From NCBI GenBank assembly GCA_902497025.1, contig CABVDJ010000021.1:1-40066 (forward strand): 40,066 bases of DNA, in the 5' to 3' direction. Source of the DNA: an uncultured Collinsella sp. Its GTDB lineage: Bacteria; Actinomycetota; Coriobacteriia; Coriobacteriales; Coriobacteriaceae. Below, in pieces: positions 7,853 through 17,500 of the stretch. Under the pieces are notes generated by a model. The model ran no database searches, was not told the DNA's origin, and worked only from the letters and a program-made list of their open reading frames with translations. The position numbers and the translations under genes were made by a program. Each line of letters starts with the position of its first letter. Positions within the stretch are counted from its first letter, which is position 1.

Positions 7853-8125
7853 ATGATGGCAGACCATAAATCGGTGACCCGCATGCTCAAGACGGCACGC
7901 GGCCAGATCGACGGCATCCTACGGATGGTCGAGGAGGACCGTTACTGCGTCGACATCTCCACGCAGCTCATGGCAACACAGGCGCTCCTCGCGCGCATCA
8001 ACGCCGACGTGCTCAAGGCGCATATCGAGGGCTGCGTGACTTCGGCAATCGAATCGGGCGACGAGGACCTCAAAGCCGCCAAGCTCGCCGAGATCGAACG
8101 CGTCGTCGACAAGCTCTCCAAGTAA
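7853..8125 (+). CDS. csoR: CsoR-family copper-sensing transcriptional repressor
   Basis: The start is taken at ATG 7853 (GAGGA at 7842-7846); the next codon is also ATG, so 7856 is possible. The 90-residue all-helical protein is of the DUF156/CsoR type: it opens with SVTRMLKTARGQIDGILRM and carries the Cu(I) ligand set Cys (in RYCVDIS), His (in KAHIEGC) and Cys (in EGCV). CsoR binds operator DNA as a tetramer and lets go on Cu(I) binding. The target is inferred to be the GC-rich dyad in the copA promoter. The gene lies after copZ but is separated from it by a 67-bp palindrome, which may reduce or uncouple its transcription. Confidence 0.9.
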   Translation: MMADHKSVTRMLKTARGQIDGILRMVEEDRYCVDISTQLMATQALLARINADVLKAHIEGCVTSAIESGDEDLKAAKLAEIERVVDKLSK

Positions 8126-8135
8126 TTGGGGCATT

Positions 8136-8216
8136 GGGGACAGACTTCTTTGCACCGTCTTGGTATTCCGAGGACAGGTATGTTTGCACCACATTGGTGC
8201 AGATTAACCTGTCCCC
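8136..8216. repeat. Nested GGGGACAG-type palindrome
   Basis: Outer arms GGGGACAG (8136-8143) and CTGTCCCC (8209-8216) enclose an inner palindrome. Its parts are GGACAGGT (8172-8179), GCACC (8186-8190), GGTGC (8196-8200) and ACCTGTCC (8207-8214), symmetrically spaced. Words GGGACAGG and TTGCACC recur at 26281 and 38466-38565, so this belongs to a related intergenic repeat group. It follows csoR by 10 bp and could act as a 3' hairpin. Confidence 0.75.
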
Positions 8217-8271
8217 CTTGCTCTAAATCGGGTATAAAGGCGTGCAGCATATCGAACGAAAGGCAATTTGC

Positions 8272-8745
8272 ATGAATGACTTTATGAAGGGTCGCAATGG
8301 TGCCGATGAACTCACCATCGTGATGGGTTTTGCCGGCATCGTCATCGCGATGATCGGATCGATAGCCCGCATCCAGTGGCTCAGCTGGATTGCCATCGCC
8401 GTAATCGTGATTGGCGTGCTGCGCGGCCTGTCCAAAAATATCGACGCACGTCGCAAGGAGAACGAGGCCTTTGTCGCCGCGACTGCAAACGTACCCGGCT
8501 TGGGCAAGTTTGTAGCTAGCTTGGGCGGCGGAGCTGCAGCGGCCAGCACCTCACGCGCAGCCGGCACCAGTAAGGAAGACTTTGAGCGTGCCAAGCGCAC
8601 GGCCAAGAAGATGTGGAAGGGGCGCAAGACCACGGCATACCTCAAGTGCCCCAACTGCGGCCAGATGCTCTCCGTCCCCAAGGGCAAGGGCAAGATCCGC
8701 GTCACCTGCCCCAAGTGCCACGCCAAGATGGAAACCCGCTCCTAG
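8272..8745 (+). CDS. Small membrane protein with C-terminal zinc ribbon, unknown function
   Basis: The start is taken at ATG 8272 (GAAAGG 9 bp upstream); a GTG 30 bp earlier has no ribosome site. The 157-residue product has two hydrophobic segments (ELTIVMGFAGIVIAMIGSIA and LSWIAIAVIVIGVL, about residues 13-53). A charged and Ala/Gly/Ser-rich cytoplasmic linker follows, then a C-terminal zinc-ribbon-like module with CPNCGQ and CPKCHA, 17-18 residues apart. The architecture resembles small membrane proteins with rubredoxin-type knuckles common in Actinobacteria and Firmicutes, but I do not recognise a named family. It stands alone, ending at a bidirectional terminator. Confidence 0.8.
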   Translation: MNDFMKGRNGADELTIVMGFAGIVIAMIGSIARIQWLSWIAIAVIVIGVLRGLSKNIDARRKENEAFVAATANVPGLGKFVASLGGGAAAASTSRAAGTSKEDFERAKRTAKKMWKGRKTTAYLKCPNCGQMLSVPKGKGKIRVTCPKCHAKMETRS

Positions 8746-8808
8746 CGCCCGCACGCGGGACAAATTAATCAGGTTTGTTTGTCCCAAATCTTAAGTATTT
8801 GTTCGATA

Positions 8809-8845
8809 AAAAAGCCGAGGCCTCGTGTTGAGACCTCGGCTTTTT
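8809..8845. terminator. Bidirectional intrinsic terminator
   Basis: AAAAAGCCGAGG (8809-8820) pairs perfectly with CCTCGGCTTTTT (8834-8845), with T-runs on both strands. It serves the convergent zinc-ribbon gene (plus) and the amidohydrolase (minus). Confidence 0.92.
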
Positions 8846-8878
8846 GTATGCGGCAACGGAGCTGTCCCTTTGTCACAT

Positions 8879-10249
8879 CTACGCCACGCCGTCGCGGGCG
8901 AGCTCCTCGGCCAACGCCTCGGCCGGCATGGCCATAATCGCGTCGAGCTCGTTATCAACCTCGGGAATGCGCTTCACCTTGAGCTTGCGTACCAGATCGC
9001 CGCGACACATCACGTGCATCGGCTCACGCAGAGCGCACAGGTCATCGAGCGGGTTCTCGCGCGTCACCAGGATATCGGCGGCCTTGCCGCACTCGATTGT
9101 GCCGGTCTCGCCGCCCAGCCCCAGCAGCTCGGCGTTGACTTGCGTAGCCGTATGCAGCGCGAAGGCGTTGCTCACGCCGACATACTTGGCAAAATAGGCC
9201 ACCTCACGCCACATGTCGTACTGCGTCACGAACGGGCAGCTCGAGTCCGTGCCCAGGCCCACCTTAACGCCAGCTTCCAGTGCGGCACGGGCGCTCTCGA
9301 TAATGCCCGAGCACACGATATCGCCGTTCTTCTTTTGCGTATCGGTCGAATGGGTCTTTTTCGGGTCGAGCAATACAAACGGCAGCGCCGGGCTGATAGT
9401 GCAGGTAACACTGGGCGCACGCCCCTCGAGTTGCGTGCCCGCGGCGCCACGGTACAGCTCCAGAATCTCGGGCGTCAACGGAGCGCCGTGCTCAATCGTG
9501 TCAACGCCGGCCTCAAGCGCGGCCTTCACGCCCTCGGTACTCTCGACATGGGCCATAACCGGCAGACTCACCTCGTGCGCAGCCTTGCACGCCGCCGCGG
9601 CAACCTCGACCGGCATGCGCAGCACGCCCGGCTCGCCCACCTCGGTAGCGTCGAACACGCCGCCCGTCACAAACAGCTTAATGACGTCGGCACCACGCGC
9701 ATACAGGTCGCGCACCTGTTCGGCTGCCTCGGCGGGACTGTTGGCCACCTGGGCGAACAAGCCCGCACCATGGCCGCCCGGCACCGTGACGCCCGTTCCC
9801 GGCGCCACCAGGCGAGGACCTTGATACTTGCCGGCATCGATAGCATCGCGCACGGCCAGATCGGCAAACAGCGGATCGCCCGCGCCGCGCACCGTGGTCA
9901 CGCCACTTGCCAGTTGTTGTTGGGCGCTGCCCTTAAGAATATGGCGCACGATGGCGCGCCCCACGGGATTATCGAGCTTCTTCATCAGCGCGCCCGCATC
10001 GCCCGCCGAAACCGGCTTGCCCGAACCGCACAGATGCACATGCATATTGATGAGGCCTGGCATGAGATACGCCCCTGCCAGATCGATGACCTCGGCACCT
10101 GCAGGCGCCTGAGCCACAGCACTCGGCCCCATCCACGTGATGACACCGCGCTCAACGACCACGGCCATGTCGGGCTGCGGCTCCATATGTTCCGAACCAT
10201 CCAAGACGGTCGCATTGATAAACAACGTGGAACGATCGGCAGACGCCAT
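8879..10249 (-). CDS. Metal-dependent amidohydrolase (imidazolonepropionase/prolidase-like group)
   Basis: The start is taken at the ATG with CAT at 10247-10249, preceded by GGGGGAGGAG on the minus strand; the frame stays open further upstream but without such a site. The 456-residue protein has the amidohydrolase layout. A small N-terminal beta domain (INATVLDGSE, VITWMGP) is followed by the metal-binding NMHVHLCG. Histidine-bearing strands MAHVES and IEHGAPL come next, then the catalytic Asp in GLGTDSSCP, and a C-terminal GLGGETGTIECGKAADILV. These enzymes hydrolyse C-N bonds in cyclic amides or dipeptides using zinc. The substrate cannot be told from sequence. It is monocistronic, with a bidirectional terminator at its end and repeat array C upstream. 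Confidence 0.88.
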   Translation of the reverse strand: MASADRSTLFINATVLDGSEHMEPQPDMAVVVERGVITWMGPSAVAQAPAGAEVIDLAGAYLMPGLINMHVHLCGSGKPVSAGDAGALMKKLDNPVGRAIVRHILKGSAQQQLASGVTTVRGAGDPLFADLAVRDAIDAGKYQGPRLVAPGTGVTVPGGHGAGLFAQVANSPAEAAEQVRDLYARGADVIKLFVTGGVFDATEVGEPGVLRMPVEVAAAACKAAHEVSLPVMAHVESTEGVKAALEAGVDTIEHGAPLTPEILELYRGAAGTQLEGRAPSVTCTISPALPFVLLDPKKTHSTDTQKKNGDIVCSGIIESARAALEAGVKVGLGTDSSCPFVTQYDMWREVAYFAKYVGVSNAFALHTATQVNAELLGLGGETGTIECGKAADILVTRENPLDDLCALREPMHVMCRGDLVRKLKVKRIPEVDNELDAIMAMPAEALAEELARDGVA

Positions 10250-10399
10250 ATCGAGCTCCTCCCCCTCAGAAAACTTGAACATCTGTCCATTATTATCCAG
10301 TGTAGCCCGATTGCCACAGACATATCGGTTAACGGAGGGAAGAGGGGATGTGGGGGACGGAATACGTTGCAGTCCCACCCCAGCAACATCAGGGGAATG

Positions 10400-10535
10400 T
10401 CTCGATCTGTAACAGATACAGGGTTATTGGGCCCCTTGATGTTACAGATCGAGACATTCGGTCGACGTTTCACCGGTTTGTCTCGATCTGTAACAATTAC
10501 GAACTCAAACAACTTCTAAACGTTACAGATCGAGA
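10400..10535. repeat. Alternating palindromic repeat array, locus C (2 units)
   Basis: Elements start at 10400 (forward), 10440 (reverse), 10481 (forward) and 10521 (reverse), at spacings of 40, 41 and 40 bp, exactly the pattern of locus A. The last element (CGTTACAGATCGAGA) ends 9 bp from the stop codon of the minus-strand gene at 10545. The array also lies about 150 bp upstream of the amidohydrolase start. Confidence 0.96.
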
Positions 10536-10544
10536 CAAAACCTC

Positions 10545-11588
10545 TCAGTGCCCATACCACTGCCGTCTCCATTCCTCAGCCAAATCGACCCGCTGCGGAA
10601 TGCCCGCCAGTCTCATCTTTTCAGCCAGCTTCCCCGGATTCTTGAGCTCATCAAACGTAAACCTCAGTACCTTATGTCCGAGCATCGTCAGATGGGACTC
10701 CCGTTGACGTTCCGCCACGAATGGGTCGACCGACTCCCGGCCATCGTCGTTCTGCAAGGTATGCTTCCCCTTTCCGTCGAGCTCGCCAATCACACACGTC
10801 CCGTCCTCGAGCCTCCAGAAATAGTCGACGCGAAACGTTTGGCTCGGATCGAGCGGATCACGAAACTCCACCTGCAACTCTGGCGCCGGAAAACCGTATG
10901 CAATAAAGAATGCCCGAAAACGAGACTCACCGCCGTTTTCGGACAGCCCGTCCGCATACGACGCGATCACCTGCGCTCTGCGATACCCGCGCTTGCCTTC
11001 ACAATCTATACGAAGCCGCTCACAAAAGTCATCGCGCGATACGCCCTTTGCTCGCAACGCAGAATCGGCAATCGCCAGGCCATACGAAAACGGCGCGCGC
11101 AGCAGGCAATCCTCTACCGTGCGCCAAAACGGCGTCGCCCGCACGCCGTCGACTTGTTCAAGCGCGCCCGCCGCCCGTGGACGCAACAGCCGGCATCCTG
11201 CACTCAGCGGCACCGAGCAACCTGTCTTAACAAGAAATCGCGGCCCAAGCAGATCATTCGGCACCTCCAGACCCCACAAAAGCGCCGCGTCATAACCCCA
11301 AAACGCCCAATCGGGATGAAACTCCGCAAACCCTTTGACGGTACGCAGCGCTCGCTCCGCCGGCGTCAACGCATCCCAATCATGTTGAAAACAGAACAAA
11401 TACGGCTCGGGCTCCGCAATATCATCGATTCCCACATGACGCCGCAGCCACATGAGCTCGGCATTGTCGTGCGTCACAAGCAGCACGCCTTGTTCAGCCG
11501 CCTCCGTGAGCCTGGCAAGCATCCTATTCCGCGCCAAGGTGTTACGTGTTGCATGCTTATATTTAAGAACGGTATTTGGCACTTTCAT
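10545..11588 (-). CDS. AbiEi-like N-terminus fused to DUF559/Vsr-type nuclease-like domain
   Basis: The start is uncertain. ATG with CAT at 11586-11588 gives 347 residues; an ATG at 11615 and a TTG at 11639 are in frame, and none has a clear ribosome site. The N-terminal ~200 residues resemble AbiEi-type antitoxin/regulator proteins seen in Actinobacteria (…TEAAEQGVLLVTHDN…). The C-terminal ~120 residues have the DUF559 pattern: SRFRAFF, then FRVDYFW, then IGELDGKGKH, then RESHLTMLGHKVLRFTFDEL. The D…ExDGK residues match a PD-(D/E)XK-like active site. Such proteins are often called type IV antitoxin-like or hypothetical; nuclease activity is not shown. The gene is tightly boxed between repeat arrays C and D, with only 9 bp and about 54 bp to spare, so its promoter probably lies in or beyond array D. 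Confidence 0.7.
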   Translation of the reverse strand: MKVPNTVLKYKHATRNTLARNRMLARLTEAAEQGVLLVTHDNAELMWLRRHVGIDDIAEPEPYLFCFQHDWDALTPAERALRTVKGFAEFHPDWAFWGYDAALLWGLEVPNDLLGPRFLVKTGCSVPLSAGCRLLRPRAAGALEQVDGVRATPFWRTVEDCLLRAPFSYGLAIADSALRAKGVSRDDFCERLRIDCEGKRGYRRAQVIASYADGLSENGGESRFRAFFIAYGFPAPELQVEFRDPLDPSQTFRVDYFWRLEDGTCVIGELDGKGKHTLQNDDGRESVDPFVAERQRESHLTMLGHKVLRFTFDELKNPGKLAEKMRLAGIPQRVDLAEEWRRQWYGH

Positions 11589-11642
11589 CACCACCACATC
11601 GGAGAAATGGCCCATTGTCACCGTTGCCGCCGCCGACAAACG

Positions 11643-11937
11643 TCTCGACCTGTAACAGGAAGACAGTCTTTGAGCCTCTAGTTGTTACAGATCGAGATTT
11701 TCAGTCGTGCGTCCAACATTTGTCTCAATCTGTAACAGTTAGACCGATTTTTGGCCCCTTCCCGTTACAGATCGAGATCTTTCGGCAGGCGCCAACCTTC
11801 CGTCTCGATCTGTAACAGTTAGACGTTCTCCAGGCCCCCAAACGTTACAGATTTAGACAAACCAGCGGCACCCAAGCGTTCGTCTCGATCTGTAACAGGT
11901 AGACCGGTTTTTTGTCCCTAAACGTTACAGATCGAGA
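11643..11937. repeat. Alternating palindromic repeat array, locus D (4 units)
   Basis: Eight elements start at 11643, 11683, 11723, 11763, 11803, 11843, 11883 and 11923, with all seven intervals exactly 40 bp and strict forward/reverse alternation. Several reverse elements begin CGTTACAG instead of TGTTACAG. Centres of the pairs share AGAC followed by a T-rich stretch; spacers between pairs do not resemble each other. The array fills the gap between two minus-strand genes. Confidence 0.97.
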
Positions 11938-11978
11938 CATAAAGGCAGAAGGCAAGGCAGGCGACAACCGCCCACCCC

Positions 11979-12686
11979 CTACTCCCATTCCTGCTCGTAA
12001 ATATTGAGCGACTTCACGTACCGCCCCTGGGCGCCCATGATGTCGCGAACCAGGCGCAAAAAGAAGCTGATGCACGAGGTGTCGAAACCGTCCTCTAGGT
12101 CCTCGGGATGCACCGCGCCCGGCCCGTCGACCGCCGTGTCGCTCAGGCGCGCGATGTCGTACAGGTAGAGCTGCCCCGCCGTCAGCCAGACATCGTCGAC
12201 GCACGCGAGTCGCACCGCAATCGCGCCATCGTTCCAGTGCTCCTTTTGCACGATATGTGGGTCGTAGACGTCAAAGCGACGGTCGGTGCGCGTGTCCTTC
12301 AGCACGACCATGCCAGTCGCAGGGTCCTTGTCCAAAATGCCAAAGCGCGAAAAATACTGCGTGTCACGCACCTGCTTAAGTCGCCCGAGCGAAGCAGGAG
12401 AAATTGACGCTGGCGGCTCGTCCACATACAGCTCCAACAGCGTCTTACCGTGGTAATAGGGGCGCTCAAACAGCAGCCAATCGGTAAACGCCATGTTGTA
12501 GGCCATGATTTCGTTTTGAGAAGGTTCCTCGCAATAGTTGAGCCACGGATCGACGATAATCTCGAACTGCTCGCGCGCCGGCTCCAGGAATTGAAACTTC
12601 CGCAGCATCCAAAAGTGAGCCATGTCGGCAATATCGTTGCCGACGGCTTCGGCCAGCTCTGCTCGGTCAAAAAAATGGTCAGTCAT
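11979..12686 (-). CDS. Conserved hypothetical protein
   Basis: The ATG at 12684-12686 (minus) is preceded by GAGGAGGATGCC, a strong ribosome site. The 235-residue acidic protein has no signal peptide or membrane segment. A central stretch (DWLLFERPYYHGKTLLELY, then FGILDKDPATGMVVLKDTRTDRRFDVYD) resembles the non-zinc part of SEC-C-associated bacterial hypothetical proteins, a weak resemblance from memory. No catalytic motif is visible. It is upstream of the AbiEi/DUF559-like gene on the same strand; repeat array D starts 42 bp past its stop codon and separates the two. Confidence 0.75.
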   Translation of the reverse strand: MTDHFFDRAELAEAVGNDIADMAHFWMLRKFQFLEPAREQFEIIVDPWLNYCEEPSQNEIMAYNMAFTDWLLFERPYYHGKTLLELYVDEPPASISPASLGRLKQVRDTQYFSRFGILDKDPATGMVVLKDTRTDRRFDVYDPHIVQKEHWNDGAIAVRLACVDDVWLTAGQLYLYDIARLSDTAVDGPGAVHPEDLEDGFDTSCISFFLRLVRDIMGAQGRYVKSLNIYEQEWE

Positions 12687-12975
12687 GGCATCCTCCTCAA
12701 ACTGATGGACCTCAATTTGAGCTTACGAGGAGGGCGAGCAACCGAGGCAAGCGCAGGCAAAATAGGCCTTCGGCTGCAAACCAGATGCTAACCAAACACT
12801 TGACGGGGCACTTGACCGAATGAGCGCACCGCAAAGAAGTCGCAGGTAGACATAGACGGCCAACCCGCCCTTTTGAGCCAGATGCCCGCAGCCACCACAG
12901 AAACAACATGCGACTACAGCCCAAGAAGTCGACAAATGAACACCCGTACGTCGACAAACGAGCAAATAGCTCGCA
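12687..12975. other. Intergenic stretch without recognisable genes
   Basis: Nothing supports a gene here; short open frames lack ribosome sites and have abnormal composition (Cys/Leu/Trp-rich). A direct repeat GTCGACAAAYGA occurs at 12928 and 12950, 22 bp apart. The rest shows no structure I recognise. Confidence 0.4.
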
Positions 12976-13027
12976 AAGAGCGTCCCCAACGACTAGACAA
13001 AAAAGACTAGTCATTGGGGACGTTCTT
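12976..13027 (-). terminator. Strong 21-bp hairpin after gltD
   Basis: Arms 12976-12996 and 13007-13027 pair with two mismatches (core CGTCCCCAA.GACTAG / CTAGTC.TTGGGGACG) around a 10-nt loop. It begins 12 bp past the gltD stop codon on the minus strand. There is no good T-tract after the stem, so it may be a repeat element that also serves as a 3' hairpin. Confidence 0.55.
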
Positions 13028-13038
13028 AAATGACTACT

Positions 13039-14520
<1,482 letters not shown>

Positions 14521-14525
14521 GGCAC

Positions 14526-17500
14526 TTACGCCTCCTTCTTGGTCGAAGTAACGGGGCTGGCAGCCACGGACGCAGCGTCCACGGCACCGCCCGCAACATC
14601 AAAGCGAGCGACATCCGCGGCACTCGCGCGATCGGTCACAATGTCAAACGCCAACTCCTCGGCCTGCGCATGCGTCTTGCCCACGGCCTCGGCCGCAGCG
14701 ACAATCGCCAGCACGCGCTCGTACTCGGTCGGAATGACCTTCACAAAGTGTTTGCTCATCGTCTCGAAGCTGTACAGCAGCTTGATGCCGCGCGGGCTCT
14801 GCGTCGCGTCCACGTGCTCCTGGATGAGCTCGCGAATCTGCGCCAGCTCGCCGGCCGTCGGGGCCTTGAGCTCAACGCTCTCGTGGTTCACGCGGGCACC
14901 GAGCGTGCCGTACTGGTCAAAGACGTAGGCCACGCCGCCCGTCATGCCGGCGGCAAAATTCTGCCCGACCTCGCCCAGGATGAGCGCCAGACCGCCCGTC
15001 ATGTACTCGCAGCCATGGTTGCCGCAGCCCTCGACCACCACGGTGGCACCGGAGTTGCGCACGGCAAAACGCTGGCCGGCAAGACCGTTAATGAAGCCGC
15101 GGCCGCTCGTGGCACCAAAGAACGCAACGTTGCCCACGATGATGTTCTCGTCGAACTTGTAGGTCGCATGCGGGTTGGGGCGCACCGACACCTCGCCGCC
15201 CGAAAGGCCCTTGCCAAAGTAGTCGTTGGCGTCGCCGCACACGTTGAGCGTAATGCCGCGCGGCAGGAAGGCGCCAAAGCTCTGACCGGCCGAACCATCG
15301 CAATCGATGGTGATGGAGCCGGCGGGCAGGCCCTCGGGATGCGCCTTGGTCACCGCGTTGCCCAGGATAGTGCCCACGCAGCGGTTGACGTTGGCGATAT
15401 CGGCGCGGAAGCGAATCGGACGCAGGTGCGCACGGGCATCGGCCGTATAGGGCACAAACAACGTGGAGTCGAGCGTCTTGTCGAGCTCGCTGTCCGCGGC
15501 CATCTGCGGCAGGAAGTGGCGACCGTCGGCGCCCGGAATATGGGCACCGAACTCGCAGGTCGCGCTCGCCAGCACGGGCGACAGGTCGAGCAGATTTGCC
15601 TTGCGGTTGCCCGGGACCTCGATCTGGCGCAGGCACTCGGGATGGCCGACCATCTCGTCGATGGTGCGGAAGCCCAGGCTCGCCATGACTTCGCGCAACT
15701 GCTCGGCAACAAAGAGCATAAAGTGCTCAACGTGCTCGGGCTTGCCGCAGAAGCCGCGACGCAGGCGGCAGTTTTGCGTAGCGATGCCGGCCGGGCAGGT
15801 GTCCTGCTGGCAGTCGCGCTGCATGAGGCAACCCATGGAGATGAGCGGCATGGTCGCAAAACCAAACTCCTCGGCACCCAGCAGGCAGGCGACGGCAACA
15901 TCGGTGCCGTCCATGAGCTTGCCGTCGGCCTCGAGCACCACGCGCGAGCGCAGGCCGTTTTGCAGCAGCGTCTGCTGGGCCTCGGCAAGGCCAAGCTCCA
16001 GCGGCAGGCCCGCATGCCAGATGGAATCGCGTGCAGCGGCACCCGAGCCGCCATTGTGGCCGCTGATCAAGATCTTGTCGGCAGCACCCTTGGCCACACC
16101 GGTGGCGATGGTGCCGACGCCGGCCTCGCTGACCAGCTTGACCGACACGCGCGCACCGGGGTTGGCGTTCTTAAGATCGAAGATAAGCTCCGCCAGGTCC
16201 TCGATGGAGTAGATGTCGTGGTGCGGCGGAGGCGAGATCAGGCCGATGCCGGGCGTGGACTGACGGACCTCGGCAATCCAGGGGTAGACCTTCTTACCGG
16301 GCAGGTGGCCGCCCTCGCCGGGCTTGGCACCCTGGGCCATCTTGATCTGAATCTCGAAGGCGCTGCACAGGTAGCGGCTCGTCACGCCAAAGCGCGCACT
16401 TGCCACCTGCTTGATCGCGGAGTTCTTGGAGTCACCGTTAGCCAGCGGGGTCTCGCGACGCGGGTCCTCACCACCCTCGCCGGAGTTGGAACGGCCGTGC
16501 AGGCGGTTCATGGCGATGGCCATGCACTCGTGCGCCTCTTTGCTGATGGAGCCATACGACATGGCGCCGGTGTTAAAGCGGCGAACGATGTTGAGCGCGG
16601 GCTCCACCTCGTCGAGCGAAACCGGCGTGCGGCCGCTGGCATCAAAGTCGAGCAAGTCGCGCAGGCGCACGGCACGGCCGGTGCGGTGCAGGCGGGCGCT
16701 GTACTCCTTAAAGGTGTCGTAGCTGTCCTCACGGCAGGCGGTCTGCAGCAAGTAGACAGTCTGCTGATCGATGAGGTGATCCTCGCCGCCGAGCGGACGC
16801 CACTTGGTCAGACCCAGCGTGGGCAGCTGATCGGGAGCCGGGCTCTTAAGGATTGCGAGTGCGGCGTCGTAGCGCTCGTTTTGCTCGCGCTCGACGTCCT
16901 CGACACCCATACCGCCCACGCGGCTTACCGTGCCGGCGAAGTACGCGTTGACGAACTCCGGCGTAAAGCCCACGGCCTCAAAGATCTGCGCCGAATGGTA
17001 GCTCTGCACCGTAGAGATGCCCATCTTGGACATGATGGAGACGATACCGGCGGTCGCAGCCTTGTTGTAGTTGGCGATGCCCTGCTCGGCCGTCACGTCC
17101 AGGTCGCCGCGCGCCGCCAAATCGCGGATGCACGCATGTGCGTTGTACGGGTAGATGCCGCTCGCGGAGTAGCCCACCAGTGCTGCAAAGTCGTGCGGGG
17201 ACACGGCGTCACCGCACTCCACCACGATGTCGGCAAAGGTACGCACGCCGGCGCGGATCAGGTGGTTGTGCACGCAGCCCACGGCGAGCAGCGACGGCAC
17301 GGGCACCTCGCCCGCAGCGGCATGATCGCTCAGCACCACGATGTTCACGCCGTCGCGGACCGCAGCCTCAACGTCCTCTGCAAGCTGCTTGAGCGCAGTC
17401 TGCAGCGCGCCTTCGCCGGCATCGCGGCGGTACACGGCACGGAAACGGCAAGTCTTAAAGCCCACGCGGTCGATGGCGCAGATACGCTCGAACTCCTCCT

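Noticed and set aside
12712..13014. Minus-strand frame of 100 codons upstream of the hypothetical gene
   Set aside because: No ribosome site, odd Cys/Leu/Trp-rich composition, and it runs through an inverted repeat.
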